DNA of 64,000 bases from Ignavibacteria bacterium (GTDB lineage: Bacteria; Bacteroidota; Ignavibacteria; Kapaibacteriales; UBA2268), in the NCBI GenBank assembly GCA_012518115.1, contig JAAYTD010000087.1, positions 1 to 64,000 on the forward strand. The letters are read 5' to 3'. Of the stretch, positions 1 through 9,120 are shown in pieces. The translations under genes and the position numbers were made by a program. Position 1 is the first letter of the stretch; each line of letters opens with the position of its first letter. The notes under the pieces were generated by a model. The model had not been told where the DNA came from. It saw only the letters and a list, made by a program, of their open reading frames with translations, and searched no databases.

Positions 1-613
1 ATTCAATTCCTAAAATTTCGCCATTATTTAAACAGTTTTGAACTATACTAGTATCTTTTACAGAACCACAAATACCACCTATAAGTTTATTCCCTTTAAT
101 TGTTGCATTATTTATACAACTTTCAATCTCTCCTCCTTTCAAACAATAAGCACAAATTCCTGCAATAAATTCATTCCCAATAACTTTTCCATATATGGTA
201 ATATTTTTAATTACTCCATTGTTATAGCTAAACAATCCTTGACAATTCTTATCTGGCTCATTTATATATAAACCAGTAATTTTGAAATGACTACCGTCAA
301 AAACCCCTTTGAAATGGTTGTCAGTATTACCTATTGGTTTCCAACTGGTGCCTCCATTTAACTCAGCACCGCAAACAGTAGAAAGATCAATATCGTTCAT
401 AACTTTAAAATACATATTGTCATAGTCAACACCACTGTTTATATCGTGTGCAAGTTTTTGTAAATGTTCTGCATTACTTATTTGATATGGATCGTCATTA
501 GAACCTACTCCACCACCAAATTGTGCAAATACATTAATACTAAGTATAGAAGTATAGAAAATTATACTTATAAATAAAAAAAATAATCTAGAATATAATG
601 TTTTTCTTCTCAT
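1..613 (-). CDS. Secreted GLUG-motif protein, truncated by window edge
   Basis: The reading frame is open from the ATG at 613 to the window edge, so only about the first 204 residues are present. I translated it by hand. It begins MRRKTLYSRL, followed by a hydrophobic stretch and an export signal ending near FAQ (residue ~30). The mature part opens with GSNDDPYQISNAEHLQKLA, a signature that precedes GLUG repeats in many secreted Bacteroidota proteins. Later segments such as FKGVFDGSHFKITGLYI and further GxI/GGIC repeats fit the beta-helical GLUG type. These are usually large surface or adhesin-like proteins, often with a C-terminal sorting domain that is not visible here. An AAAGGGA ribosome binding site lies just upstream. 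Function beyond secretion is unknown. Confidence 0.75.
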   Translation of the reverse strand, partial: MRRKTLYSRLFFLFISIIFYTSILSINVFAQFGGGVGSNDDPYQISNAEHLQKLAHDINSGVDYDNMYFKVMNDIDLSTVCGAELNGGTSWKPIGNTDNHFKGVFDGSHFKITGLYINEPDKNCQGLFSYNNGVIKNITIYGKVIGNEFIAGICAYCLKGGEIESCINNATIKGNKLIGGICGSVKDTSIVQNCLNNGEILGIE

Positions 614-770
614 AATAATTTCCCTTTATTTTTTTAAAAATGATAAAAAATAAATAATATTTATAAAAAAACTAATAGTATAAATATAATTAAATATTTT
701 CATTTTAACAAAATATAAAAAAACAGTTCTTCAACTCTCAATTATTATACTATTTTGAATTATTAACTAT

Positions 771-820
771 CCCGTCAAACTTTGTTTGCCACCCCTTCGT
801 GCCAAAGGGGAATTTTAAAA
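771..820. repeat. Dispersed palindromic repeat, short copy
   Basis: This copy carries the module CCCGTCAAACTTTGTTTGCC followed by CACCCCTTCGTGCCAAAGGGG and AATTTTAAAA. The same module recurs near 26755, 39325, 46089 and 61515 (some inverted). It lies in the 323-base gap between the GLUG gene and tpl; the rest of that gap is AT-rich and I see nothing else in it except the tpl terminator. Confidence 0.7.
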
Positions 821-862
821 CATATTGAGCTAATATATTATTCATTTCTTCCCATTTCCATA

Positions 863-910
863 TAAAAAAAACTTGCTCTAAATCTATATTTCTATTGATT
901 AGAGCAAGTT
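863..910 (-). terminator. Intrinsic terminator of tpl
   Basis: A 12-bp inverted repeat (870-881 AACTTGCTCTAA and 899-910 TTAGAGCAAGTT) lies 27 bases past the tpl stop codon. Read on the minus strand, the stem is followed by a run of T. Confidence 0.85.
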
Positions 911-936
911 ATATTAAATTATTTTTAAACTCAAGA

Positions 937-2340
<1,404 letters not shown>

Positions 2341-2511
2341 TTATTATACATATAATAAAAAATTATAAAATAAAAAAATAGTTTAAAAAATATTTCCTAA
2401 TTTAAGACATATTTTTATAAAAAGCAAATATTATTTTTGAAAAAGTGTAAAAATATACATAATTTTCTCAACATATAAATAATTTATTTATCATTTTTCA
2501 TTTTTTTTCCA

Positions 2512-2519
2512 TATATTTG
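2512..2519 (+). promoter_or_regulatory. Bacteroidota-type -7 box upstream of acpS
   Basis: TATATTTG lies 20 bases before the acpS ATG. No TTG sits at the usual -33 distance, so support is only partial. If used, the leader would be about 14 nt. Confidence 0.45.
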
Positions 2520-2539
2520 CTTTTTTAATGTAAAATAAA

Positions 2540-2911
2540 ATGATTTTAGGAATTGGAGTAGACTTAACAAGTGTCATAAGAATACAAAAAATAATAGAAA
2601 AATATAATGACGCTTTTTTAAACAGAATTTATTCAAAAGAAGAAATTCAATACTGCGAACAATTCGGCAAAACAAAATTTGCTCATTATGCTGCAAGATT
2701 TGCAGCTAAAGAAGCTTTCATAAAAGCAGCAGGAGGACATTTAAAGTACTTTAAATTTAACGAAGTTAAAGTAATCAACGATAAAAATGGAAAACCTATT
2801 TTGGAACTTAGTAAAAATATAGCTGACAATTTTAAAAACTATCATTTCCATATTTCTTTAACACATACAGAAGATAATGCCATAGCTTTCGTTGTTGCAG
2901 AAAATTTGTAA
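2540..2911 (+). CDS. acpS: Holo-[acyl-carrier-protein] synthase
   Basis: This enzyme transfers the 4'-phosphopantetheine arm of CoA to a serine of acyl carrier protein, activating fatty acid synthesis. At 123 residues it has the normal AcpS length. The N-terminal GIGVDLTS holds the Mg-binding Asp (D8). The second signature FAAKEAFIKA carries the catalytic Glu (E58), and HISLTHTED forms the conserved C-terminal strand. It starts a plus-strand group with the CPBP protease (22 bases later) and the histidine kinase. Those two have no obvious functional link to fatty acid synthesis. Confidence 0.95.
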   Translation: MILGIGVDLTSVIRIQKIIEKYNDAFLNRIYSKEEIQYCEQFGKTKFAHYAARFAAKEAFIKAAGGHLKYFKFNEVKVINDKNGKPILELSKNIADNFKNYHFHISLTHTEDNAIAFVVAENL

Positions 2912-2932
2912 TAAAATTTAATCATATTGAAA

Positions 2933-3763
2933 ATGAAAAAGTTTTTTCTTTATATTTTTTTAGTACTTTTCTTCTCTGTTATTAATTTTATTTACTACGT
3001 ACCCTCAGGTGAATTTAGCTTAATTGAATTTTTTTATTATAGCAATTCATTGATTATTTTTATTTTGGCAACAATTCTAACAAGTTTACTTTTAAAAGAA
3101 AAATGGTATTTATCAGGAATAAATTTAGATATATATAGCTTACGCGATTTTTTTATTGGCTCGCTGTTAGGAATAGTTTCTATAGCTATAATCACCTTGT
3201 TTTCCTGTTTGTTAGGAGCTAATATATATTACAATGATAGTATTTTAACGAAAAATTTTTTTTCTGATTTATTAAGTATTCTAAATAATGTAGGAGTTGA
3301 AGAATTAATTTTTCGTGGAGTAATTTTTCAAGTTCTTTTTTACAAATGGAATAAAATAGGTGCTACTATAATTTCATCTTTATTGTTTTTAATTGCACAT
3401 ATTTTTACAGGAAGTACAAGCTTTTTATTACTGTTAAATACTTTTATTGCAGGTTTACTGTTTTGTTTTATGTATATACAAACTAAATCTTTATGGCTGC
3501 CATTTTCATTCCATAGTTTCTGGAATATAGGAATGTTTTTAGTTTTTGAACATACAGCCGAAAAGACTATATACAGCAATTCTATCTTCAATTTGGTATT
3601 TGAGCAAAATAATCAACTAGCTAGTATCTTTATAGGTTCAACTTATGGATTTGAAAATGGTTTACTTTGTACTTTAATATTATGCACTTGTTTCTACATA
3701 ACAACTAAATTAAAACCTTCATATAGAATTAATGCTGCAATTTATAAACAAGAATTCAACTAA
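2933..3763 (+). CDS. CPBP-family intramembrane metalloprotease
   Basis: Multi-pass membrane protein of the CAAX protease/bacteriocin-processing (CPBP, Abi) family, 276 residues from this start. The glutamate motif EELIFRGVIFQ (the EExxxR signature) is followed by an FLIAHIF helix and an FSFHSFWN helix that supply the catalytic histidines. Most of the rest is hydrophobic, consistent with about seven or eight membrane segments. A TTG at 2927 would add two residues, but the ATG at 2933 is preferred. Substrates of such bacterial proteases are mostly unknown. It sits between acpS and a sensor kinase gene on the same strand. Confidence 0.85.
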   Translation: MKKFFLYIFLVLFFSVINFIYYVPSGEFSLIEFFYYSNSLIIFILATILTSLLLKEKWYLSGINLDIYSLRDFFIGSLLGIVSIAIITLFSCLLGANIYYNDSILTKNFFSDLLSILNNVGVEELIFRGVIFQVLFYKWNKIGATIISSLLFLIAHIFTGSTSFLLLLNTFIAGLLFCFMYIQTKSLWLPFSFHSFWNIGMFLVFEHTAEKTIYSNSIFNLVFEQNNQLASIFIGSTYGFENGLLCTLILCTCFYITTKLKPSYRINAAIYKQEFN

Positions 3764-3792
3764 TTATTATAAATTAGTACAGGATAACAAAT

Positions 3793-4890
3793 ATGTCTAA
3801 AATTTTAATAACTAACAATAAAAAACATAAACAGCTGGTTGTCGTTGGCAATATGCTTAAACAACTAGGATTTAACATAGTATATTCTCAAACTGCCCAA
3901 GAAACTATAAACATTATAAAAGATAATAACCAAAAAATTGATTTACTTATCTGTAATATATTCTTAAAGGATATGTCAGGGTTTGAGCTATCTAAAAATA
4001 TCCGTTCAATAGAACAGAATTTACCTATTCTATTTGTTTCTCAACAGATTACTCCTGAACTCATAAATCAACTTTATTCATCAGGAGCTTCAGATTTTAT
4101 TGCTATTCCATGCTTAAAAGTAGAGCTAATGAATAGAGTTAATAATTTACTAAAAATTGCTTCTTATAAAGAACAAGTTGAAGAGTTTCAAAACAAAATT
4201 GACTCTCATTTACAAGTTTTACAAAGCAATGCCCACGATGCAAAGAATCCACTTTCATCTATTTTTTCATTATCAGGAATGCCTGCAACTGTTTTTACCT
4301 CAACAGAAGAAATGCAGCAAATGTTAGATATTGTTCATGACGCTTCAAAAATAGTTATTAATCTAATCAATGAAGCTTTAGACTATTTTAAATTGAGTAA
4401 CAATGAAATGCAATTTGAAATGCTTCCTTTAGACATTCTCTCAGTTTTAAATCAAGTTGTTGAAATTAACTCACCTCTTGCTAAAGTGAAAAAACAAACA
4501 ATTAATTTCTCATACGATAATAATGCAGAATATCTTGTTTTAGCTGATAATCTCAAAATTTTTAGAGCTATTAACAATATTGTTGGTAATGCTATAAAAT
4601 TTTCTCCATTAGGAAAAAATATTTGGATTAATATTTCAAGAAAGAATAGTGATATTATTATTCAAGTAAAAGATGAAGGGCCTGGATTTAAACAAGAAGA
4701 ATTAGCGAAAGTTTTCAAGGAAAACCAAAAGTTTTCTGCCAAACCTACAGGTGGCGAAATTTCTACTGGTTTAGGACTTATGATTGTAAAATTTATATTA
4801 GACAAACATAATGCTCAAATAATTGTTACATCTGAAGAAGGTAAAGGTAGTGTGTTTACAATGTATTTCAAACCATACAAAAAAAAATAG
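3793..4890 (+). CDS. Histidine kinase with degenerate N-terminal receiver domain
   Basis: 365-residue soluble protein. Residues 1-120 have a response-regulator receiver layout, but the chemistry is lost: the acidic pair is N8-N9 (ILITNNK), the phospho-acceptor position is N55 (DLLICNIF), and the invariant lysine before proline is I105 (AIPC). S83 keeps the Ser/Thr position. A helix near 125-145 leads into the H box AHDAKNPLSS with H148. The ATPase domain follows, with N box NNIVGNAIKFS, G1 DEGPGF and G2 GLGLMIVKFIL. There is no membrane segment, so it is cytoplasmic. No cognate response regulator lies nearby. The receiver may sense or bind rather than accept phosphate. AGGATAAC precedes the ATG. 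Confidence 0.9.
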   Translation: MSKILITNNKKHKQLVVVGNMLKQLGFNIVYSQTAQETINIIKDNNQKIDLLICNIFLKDMSGFELSKNIRSIEQNLPILFVSQQITPELINQLYSSGASDFIAIPCLKVELMNRVNNLLKIASYKEQVEEFQNKIDSHLQVLQSNAHDAKNPLSSIFSLSGMPATVFTSTEEMQQMLDIVHDASKIVINLINEALDYFKLSNNEMQFEMLPLDILSVLNQVVEINSPLAKVKKQTINFSYDNNAEYLVLADNLKIFRAINNIVGNAIKFSPLGKNIWINISRKNSDIIIQVKDEGPGFKQEELAKVFKENQKFSAKPTGGEISTGLGLMIVKFILDKHNAQIIVTSEEGKGSVFTMYFKPYKKK

Positions 4891-4915
4891 CAGATTATTA
4901 AATAACCTGCTATTT
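4880..4915 (-). terminator. Intrinsic terminator of the peroxiredoxin gene
   Basis: Stem AAATAGCAG (4885-4893) pairs with CTGCTATTT (4907-4915). Read on the minus strand it is followed by eight or more T. It overlaps the last codons of the convergent kinase gene. Confidence 0.75.
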
Positions 4916-4938
4916 CAAATAAACTATATATTTAAGTA

Positions 4939-5661
4939 TTATTTACCTAGTTTCTTTTCAACTTCTTCTTTAGAAATCTGTTTAGTACAGAAGAACCAAT
5001 CGTAACATTTCAAATCACCTGTTTTATCCTCTGTTCTTTCTTTTGCTAAGCCACAAGAACCCGGCGGTGGTACAATAACTTCATCACCCGGACGCCAATC
5101 TGCAGGAAGTGCAACTCCAAAGTTATCTACAGTTTGCAATCCAATTAAAATACGTTTTAGCTCGTCAAAATTTCTACCAAGCGATGAAGGATAATACATA
5201 ATTGCACGAATTATTCCTTTCGGATCTATATAAAAGACTGCACGAACAGCAGAAGTTGTACTTGCATTCGGTTGAATCATTCCATAAAGGTTAGCAACTT
5301 TCATTGATATATCATCAATTAAAGGAAATTTAATTTCAATATTTTTCATTCCCTTATAATCAATTTTTTCCTGAATTGTACGCAACCAAGCTATATGACT
5401 AAATAAACCATCAATAGATAAGCCTATAAGCTGACAATTTAAATCTTCAAATTCTTTTGCCATTTTTCCAAATGTCATAAATTCAGTAGTACAAACAGGT
5501 GTAAAATCTGCAGGATGGCTAAATAAAATTGTCCATTTTCCTTTGAAATCTTTAGGGAAATTAATATCGCCTTGAGTTGTTTTTGCTGTGAAAGCAGGAG
5601 CCACATCACCTATGCGTGGCATTACGTTGGTTTGTTCTAAGTTTACGTTTACGTTTTCCAT
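4939..5661 (-). CDS. Peroxiredoxin, Prx6/AhpC-TSA type
   Basis: Thiol peroxidase of 240 residues that reduces hydrogen peroxide and organic peroxides. The peroxidatic cysteine is C57 in FSHPADFTPVCTTEF. The long C-terminal arm has three more cysteines (C203, C219 and C225, in PGSCGLAKE and KCYDWFFCTK). This resembles archaeal-type Prx6 enzymes, in which C-terminal cysteines take part in disulfide exchange. No reductase gene adjoins it. A GGAG sequence precedes the ATG at 5661. It likely serves oxygen tolerance in an anaerobe, which is inference from the window's metabolism. Confidence 0.92.
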   Translation of the reverse strand: MENVNVNLEQTNVMPRIGDVAPAFTAKTTQGDINFPKDFKGKWTILFSHPADFTPVCTTEFMTFGKMAKEFEDLNCQLIGLSIDGLFSHIAWLRTIQEKIDYKGMKNIEIKFPLIDDISMKVANLYGMIQPNASTTSAVRAVFYIDPKGIIRAIMYYPSSLGRNFDELKRILIGLQTVDNFGVALPADWRPGDEVIVPPPGSCGLAKERTEDKTGDLKCYDWFFCTKQISKEEVEKKLGK

Positions 5662-5809
5662 TTCTTTTTCTCCGTTTTTTATATTGTTTAATTAAAAATG
5701 TTTCAATCAATAAAAATTGATTTCACGCTTTAGATTACGTAGATAATTTAATCAAAGTTACAAATTATTTTCTAAAAGAAATTATTTTTTATAAAAACAA
5801 TTGAAGACT

Positions 5810-6796
5810 TTATATAATATCGGAAATAGCATCAATAAATTTCACAGTATCAATTTTTTGTAAGTCTCCTAATCCAACAGAGTTAACATATGGAAAATTT
5901 ATAAATCCAGAAATATTTTTTTTATCAAAATAAATTTTTTCTATACAATTTTTAATTTCATATTTTTCAAAATCTTCGCTAAAAACTCGCAAATAATAAT
6001 CAATTTCACCAAAAGTTCTATTATCAATTAATCCAATTTTTTCGGCAATTTTACTTTCATAATACATTCCGCAAAGAACCGCTTCGCCGTGAGTAATATT
6101 GTATGTTGTTTCTAAAGCATGCCCTATCGTATGTCCAAAATTTAATATATTACGCTTCCCTTTATCAAACTTATCTTCATTAACTATCTGCATTTTTAGA
6201 GAAATACTGTCGCGTATAATCTCTTTCAATAGTTCTTTATTGTTCAAATTGCTTTTAATGTATTCAAAAGTTTTCAGTAGCAGTTTTTTATCTTTCAAAA
6301 GAGCGATTTTAATGATTTCAACAAAACCATTTTTCATTTCCTTCTGTGGTAATGTATCCAAAAAACTTGTACTTATATAGATATTCTTAGCATCATTTAT
6401 TAAACCTAAAATATTTTTTATCCCTGCAAAATTTATTGCATTTTTTCCTCCTATTGCTGCATCAACCATAGCTAGTAGTGTTGTAGGAACAAAATTAAAC
6501 TGAATACCGCGCATATAAATTGAGGCAATAAACCCTGTAAAATCAGTAACTTCACCGCCCCCTATTCCATAAAGAATCGTGTTTTTATAAGCCTGTCTTT
6601 TTACCAATTCTGTAATAGTTTTTTGAAAACTTTCAAAACTTTTATCAGAAATAATAATACATTTTTCAATAATATCAGAGAAAAAATCAGGATAAAATTT
6701 TACAATATTTTCATCAGTGATTATTATAATATCGTCTTTATTCAGTAATGATTTTATTGTGTGTAAGTTACAGAAAGAAATGTTGTCTTCGTTCAT
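5810..6796 (-). CDS. aroB: 3-dehydroquinate synthase
   Basis: Second enzyme of the shikimate pathway, converting DAHP to 3-dehydroquinate with NAD and a divalent metal. The 328 residues contain the NAD-binding GGGEVTDFTGFIASIYMRG, the VPTTLLAMVDAAIGGK block, and the metal-site NFGHTIGHALE. It is divergent to pth. A TATATTTG box on the minus strand (6828 down to 6821) lies about 25 bases before the ATG at 6796, so a short leader is likely. No other aro genes are adjacent. Confidence 0.95.
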   Translation of the reverse strand: MNEDNISFCNLHTIKSLLNKDDIIIITDENIVKFYPDFFSDIIEKCIIISDKSFESFQKTITELVKRQAYKNTILYGIGGGEVTDFTGFIASIYMRGIQFNFVPTTLLAMVDAAIGGKNAINFAGIKNILGLINDAKNIYISTSFLDTLPQKEMKNGFVEIIKIALLKDKKLLLKTFEYIKSNLNNKELLKEIIRDSISLKMQIVNEDKFDKGKRNILNFGHTIGHALETTYNITHGEAVLCGMYYESKIAEKIGLIDNRTFGEIDYYLRVFSEDFEKYEIKNCIEKIYFDKKNISGFINFPYVNSVGLGDLQKIDTVKFIDAISDII

Positions 6797-6859
6797 AATT
6801 ATATGATTTTTATTTAGTTACAAATATATGATTTTTCTTAAAAATATCATAATTAATTA

Positions 6860-6890
6860 TTGTAATAAAAAAAATAATTCATTATATTTG
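6860..6890 (+). promoter_or_regulatory. Bacteroidota-type promoter of pth
   Basis: TTG (6860-6862), then 20 bases, then TATATTTG (6883-6890). This matches the -33/-7 consensus. It places the transcript start near 6896, which rules out the upstream in-frame ATG at 6828. Confidence 0.75.
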
Positions 6891-6923
6891 CATCAATTTT
6901 CAAATATACTTATTACGTATTAT

Positions 6924-7583
6924 ATGTGCTTTACTTCTAAAAATATAAAAACAGGAAAAATAGATTATCTGATTTTAGGTTTAGGAAATCCGGGAAAGAA
7001 ATATGAAAAAACGCGACATAATATAGGTTGGTTATGTGTCGAGAGATTAGCACAAAAGTATTCCGCTCAATTTAGCAAAATTTCTCAAATTGCAAATTTT
7101 TCAAAAATAAAGATTTGCAATAAAAATATTGTTGTAGCTATGCCTTTAACTTATATGAATTTAAGTGGACTAGCTGCTAAAAAACTTTGCAATAAGTTTC
7201 TCCTCTCACCTGACAAGCTTTTAGTTGTAGTTGATGAATATAATTTTCCTATTGGAAAACTACATATGAAATTAAATAGTGGAGACGGCGGACACAACGG
7301 AATAGCCTCAATTATTTATGAACTAGCTACTAATGGATTTTATAAGTTACGCTGCGGAATTGATAGAAATTTTTCACAAGGCGAGCTAGTTGATTACGTG
7401 CTTTCAGAGTTTAAGAATGAAGAGTTAGACGAATTAGAGAAAATGATATTAAACTCCGTTCTTGCAATTGAATACTTTGTGGAATTTGGTGCAAATAAAG
7501 CAATGTCCGAAATAAACTCAGGAAAATTATTCGCAAAAGACCAAAACAATACTAATTTGAAAAAAGATGATAATCCTTTGTAA
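6924..7583 (+). CDS. pth: Peptidyl-tRNA hydrolase
   Basis: Releases peptides from peptidyl-tRNA that has dropped off the ribosome. From the chosen ATG the protein is 219 residues. It shows LILGLGNPGKKYEKTRHNIGW, with the catalytic histidine in RHN, then MPLTYMNLSG and the GGHNG(I) block. An in-frame ATG at 6828 would add 32 residues, but it lies upstream of the promoter at 6860-6890. The 3' end overlaps the convergent trmN gene by 32 bases. Confidence 0.95.
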   Translation: MCFTSKNIKTGKIDYLILGLGNPGKKYEKTRHNIGWLCVERLAQKYSAQFSKISQIANFSKIKICNKNIVVAMPLTYMNLSGLAAKKLCNKFLLSPDKLLVVVDEYNFPIGKLHMKLNSGDGGHNGIASIIYELATNGFYKLRCGIDRNFSQGELVDYVLSEFKNEELDELEKMILNSVLAIEYFVEFGANKAMSEINSGKLFAKDQNNTNLKKDDNPL

Positions 7584-8274
7584 GTTCTAAATATTCTTTA
7601 GTATAGCTATCGTCTTCATTTCTTATAACAAGCTCGTTAATTATCACTTCATTTGTTTTTTCGTTTTCAAAACACATTACACGGCGTTTTTCTTCTTTAT
7701 GGATATTTTGCATAATTTTAAGGACTTGCGTGCAAAACAATTTTTCTTCAGTAGCTATATTTACAAAAAGTTGCGATTCTTGACTTGGTAAAATTATATA
7801 AAATTTCCCTGTTTGCTCCAATAGTTTTTTAGTACAACTTATTAAATTATAGAATGGTAGTGTATCGGTATGGCGGCTTATATTACGATTAACTATTTTA
7901 GATTTAAAAGAGTTATTAAAAAACGGCGGATTGGAAATAATTAAATCAAATTTTGTATTATGGACTTGCACAAACTCTTGCAAAGAAATTTTTTGAAAAA
8001 CAACTCTATCTTTCCATCGCGTTTGACTTACATTTTCATTAGCTTCTACAACAGAATCTGCATCAATATCTATTCCTATAATACTTCCCATACTTTTTTG
8101 TGCTAACATCAAAGACAAAATTCCACAGCCTGAACCTATATCAAGAATAGTTTTAGCATTTTCCGCAGGCACAAAAGCACCAAGAATTAAACTATCCATA
8201 CAAACTTTCATCGTACTTTTAGAATGATTAAGAGAAAACTCTTTGAAACGAAAACTACTGTAGTGTTTTTTCAT
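7552..8274 (-). CDS. trmN: tRNA1(Val) (adenine37-N6)-methyltransferase, TrmN6/YfiC type
   Basis: SAM-dependent N6-adenine methyltransferase of 240 residues. The N-terminal FRFKEFSLNHSKSTMKVCMD is typical of the YfiC group. SAM motif I is ILDIGSGCGILSLMLA, and the catalytic motif is LIISNPPFF (NPPF/Y, used by N6-adenine enzymes). In E. coli this enzyme modifies A37 of tRNA-Val1; the same target here is inferred from the family. It converges on pth with a 32-base overlap, so the two transcripts would be complementary at their 3' ends. Confidence 0.88.
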   Translation of the reverse strand: MKKHYSSFRFKEFSLNHSKSTMKVCMDSLILGAFVPAENAKTILDIGSGCGILSLMLAQKSMGSIIGIDIDADSVVEANENVSQTRWKDRVVFQKISLQEFVQVHNTKFDLIISNPPFFNNSFKSKIVNRNISRHTDTLPFYNLISCTKKLLEQTGKFYIILPSQESQLFVNIATEEKLFCTQVLKIMQNIHKEEKRRVMCFENEKTNEVIINELVIRNEDDSYTKEYLELTKDYHLFSN

Positions 8275-8287
8275 AAGTACTAAATCT

Positions 8288-8366
8288 ATATTTTACAAAG
8301 TTTTCAAAAAAAACAGCGAACCATTCGTTTAATAAAATACCATTTTCTTGCGAAATTAAAATATCT
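8288..8366 (-). pseudogene. Displaced duplicate of the 3' part of pyrD
   Basis: 79 bases match 9154-9232 inside pyrD with only three differences and no gaps. The segment corresponds to codons near the C-terminus of PyrD (around NGILLNEWFAGFFENFAK). Here it lies between trmN and the next gene, with no pyrD sequence around it. It is on the same strand as pyrD and about 870 bases away. Confidence 0.9.
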
Positions 8367-8400
8367 GTTGAAAGTCCCTAACTTCGCCGTTAGTTACTAT

Positions 8401-8440
8401 AATAAAAGAAGTCTTACTATTTTTCTTTAGTAAGACTTCT
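8401..8440 (-). terminator. Intrinsic terminator of the 8462-8866 gene
   Basis: A perfect 13-bp stem (8407-8419 AGAAGTCTTACTA with 8428-8440 TAGTAAGACTTCT), followed on the minus strand by TTTATTATA. Confidence 0.8.
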
Positions 8441-8461
8441 ACTATTTGGTTTTTAAAAAGT

Positions 8462-8866
8462 CTAATTACTAATTATATTTTGTAATCTAGTTGATAATTT
8501 ATTAAAATCATTTTTACTCAAGTTCAACCTACTAAAAGTAATCTTCTTAGTTTTGCCATTACTATCTTTTATAGATAAAAGCATACTAGGAAAAAATAAA
8601 ATTTTATAATTAAAATCTACATCCAAGCTATTAACATCTACATCGTAAATCTTTGGAAAGCTTACAATTCTTATTCTATTGTTAGTTCTGTAAATCAATT
8701 TTTCTAAATTTTTTCTAACAAAAATTTGCATTATCCAACCCAAAAATAGGAAAAAAAGTAGTGAAATAAAAAATATATATTCCCAAGTTTGTGTTGATTG
8801 AACTATACCTAAAACAAATAGACCTAATGTTAATATAGATAGTATATCAGACACAAAATAACGCAT
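8462..8866 (-). CDS. Small membrane protein of unknown function
   Basis: 134 residues from the ATG at 8866, which follows a strong AAAGGAGAT ribosome binding site. An in-frame start at 8917 has no such site. There are two hydrophobic helices near residues 7-22 and 30-49, then a basic stretch and a soluble C-terminal domain of about 80 residues with alternating hydrophobic positions (FPSMLLSIKDSNGKTKKITF). That tail resembles a small beta-rich PH-like domain, which is only an impression. I do not recognise the family. It has its own promoter and terminator, so it is probably expressed alone. Confidence 0.65.
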   Translation of the reverse strand: MRYFVSDILSILTLGLFVLGIVQSTQTWEYIFFISLLFFLFLGWIMQIFVRKNLEKLIYRTNNRIRIVSFPKIYDVDVNSLDVDFNYKILFFPSMLLSIKDSNGKTKKITFSRLNLSKNDFNKLSTRLQNIISN

Positions 8867-8933
8867 AGTTATATCTCCTTTGAATTTAATAAATACTTTA
8901 TAAAAAATAATTTTCAACTTTACTTAATAATTA

Positions 8934-8962
8934 CAAAGATAACATTTTTTTTAAAAAAACAA
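8934..8962 (-). promoter_or_regulatory. Bacteroidota-type promoter for the 8462-8866 gene
   Basis: On the minus strand: TTG (8962-8960), an 18-base spacer, then TATCTTTG (8941-8934). It gives a leader of about 60 nt. Confidence 0.6.
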
Positions 8963-9120
8963 GCGATTTTTTAGAAAAATAAAAAAAATGCTCTACTAGC
9001 GCGTTTGGATGCAGAATAATAAAGTTATAAGTGGACTAATTCACATTAAAATACAAATATAGGATGATAAAAATAGAGTATAAGCATCAGTAAATATTTT
9101 CTTTTTAACTTTAGTTATGT

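Noticed and set aside
6828-6923. N-terminal extension of Pth
   Set aside because: It lies upstream of the promoter's -7 box and does not resemble Pth.
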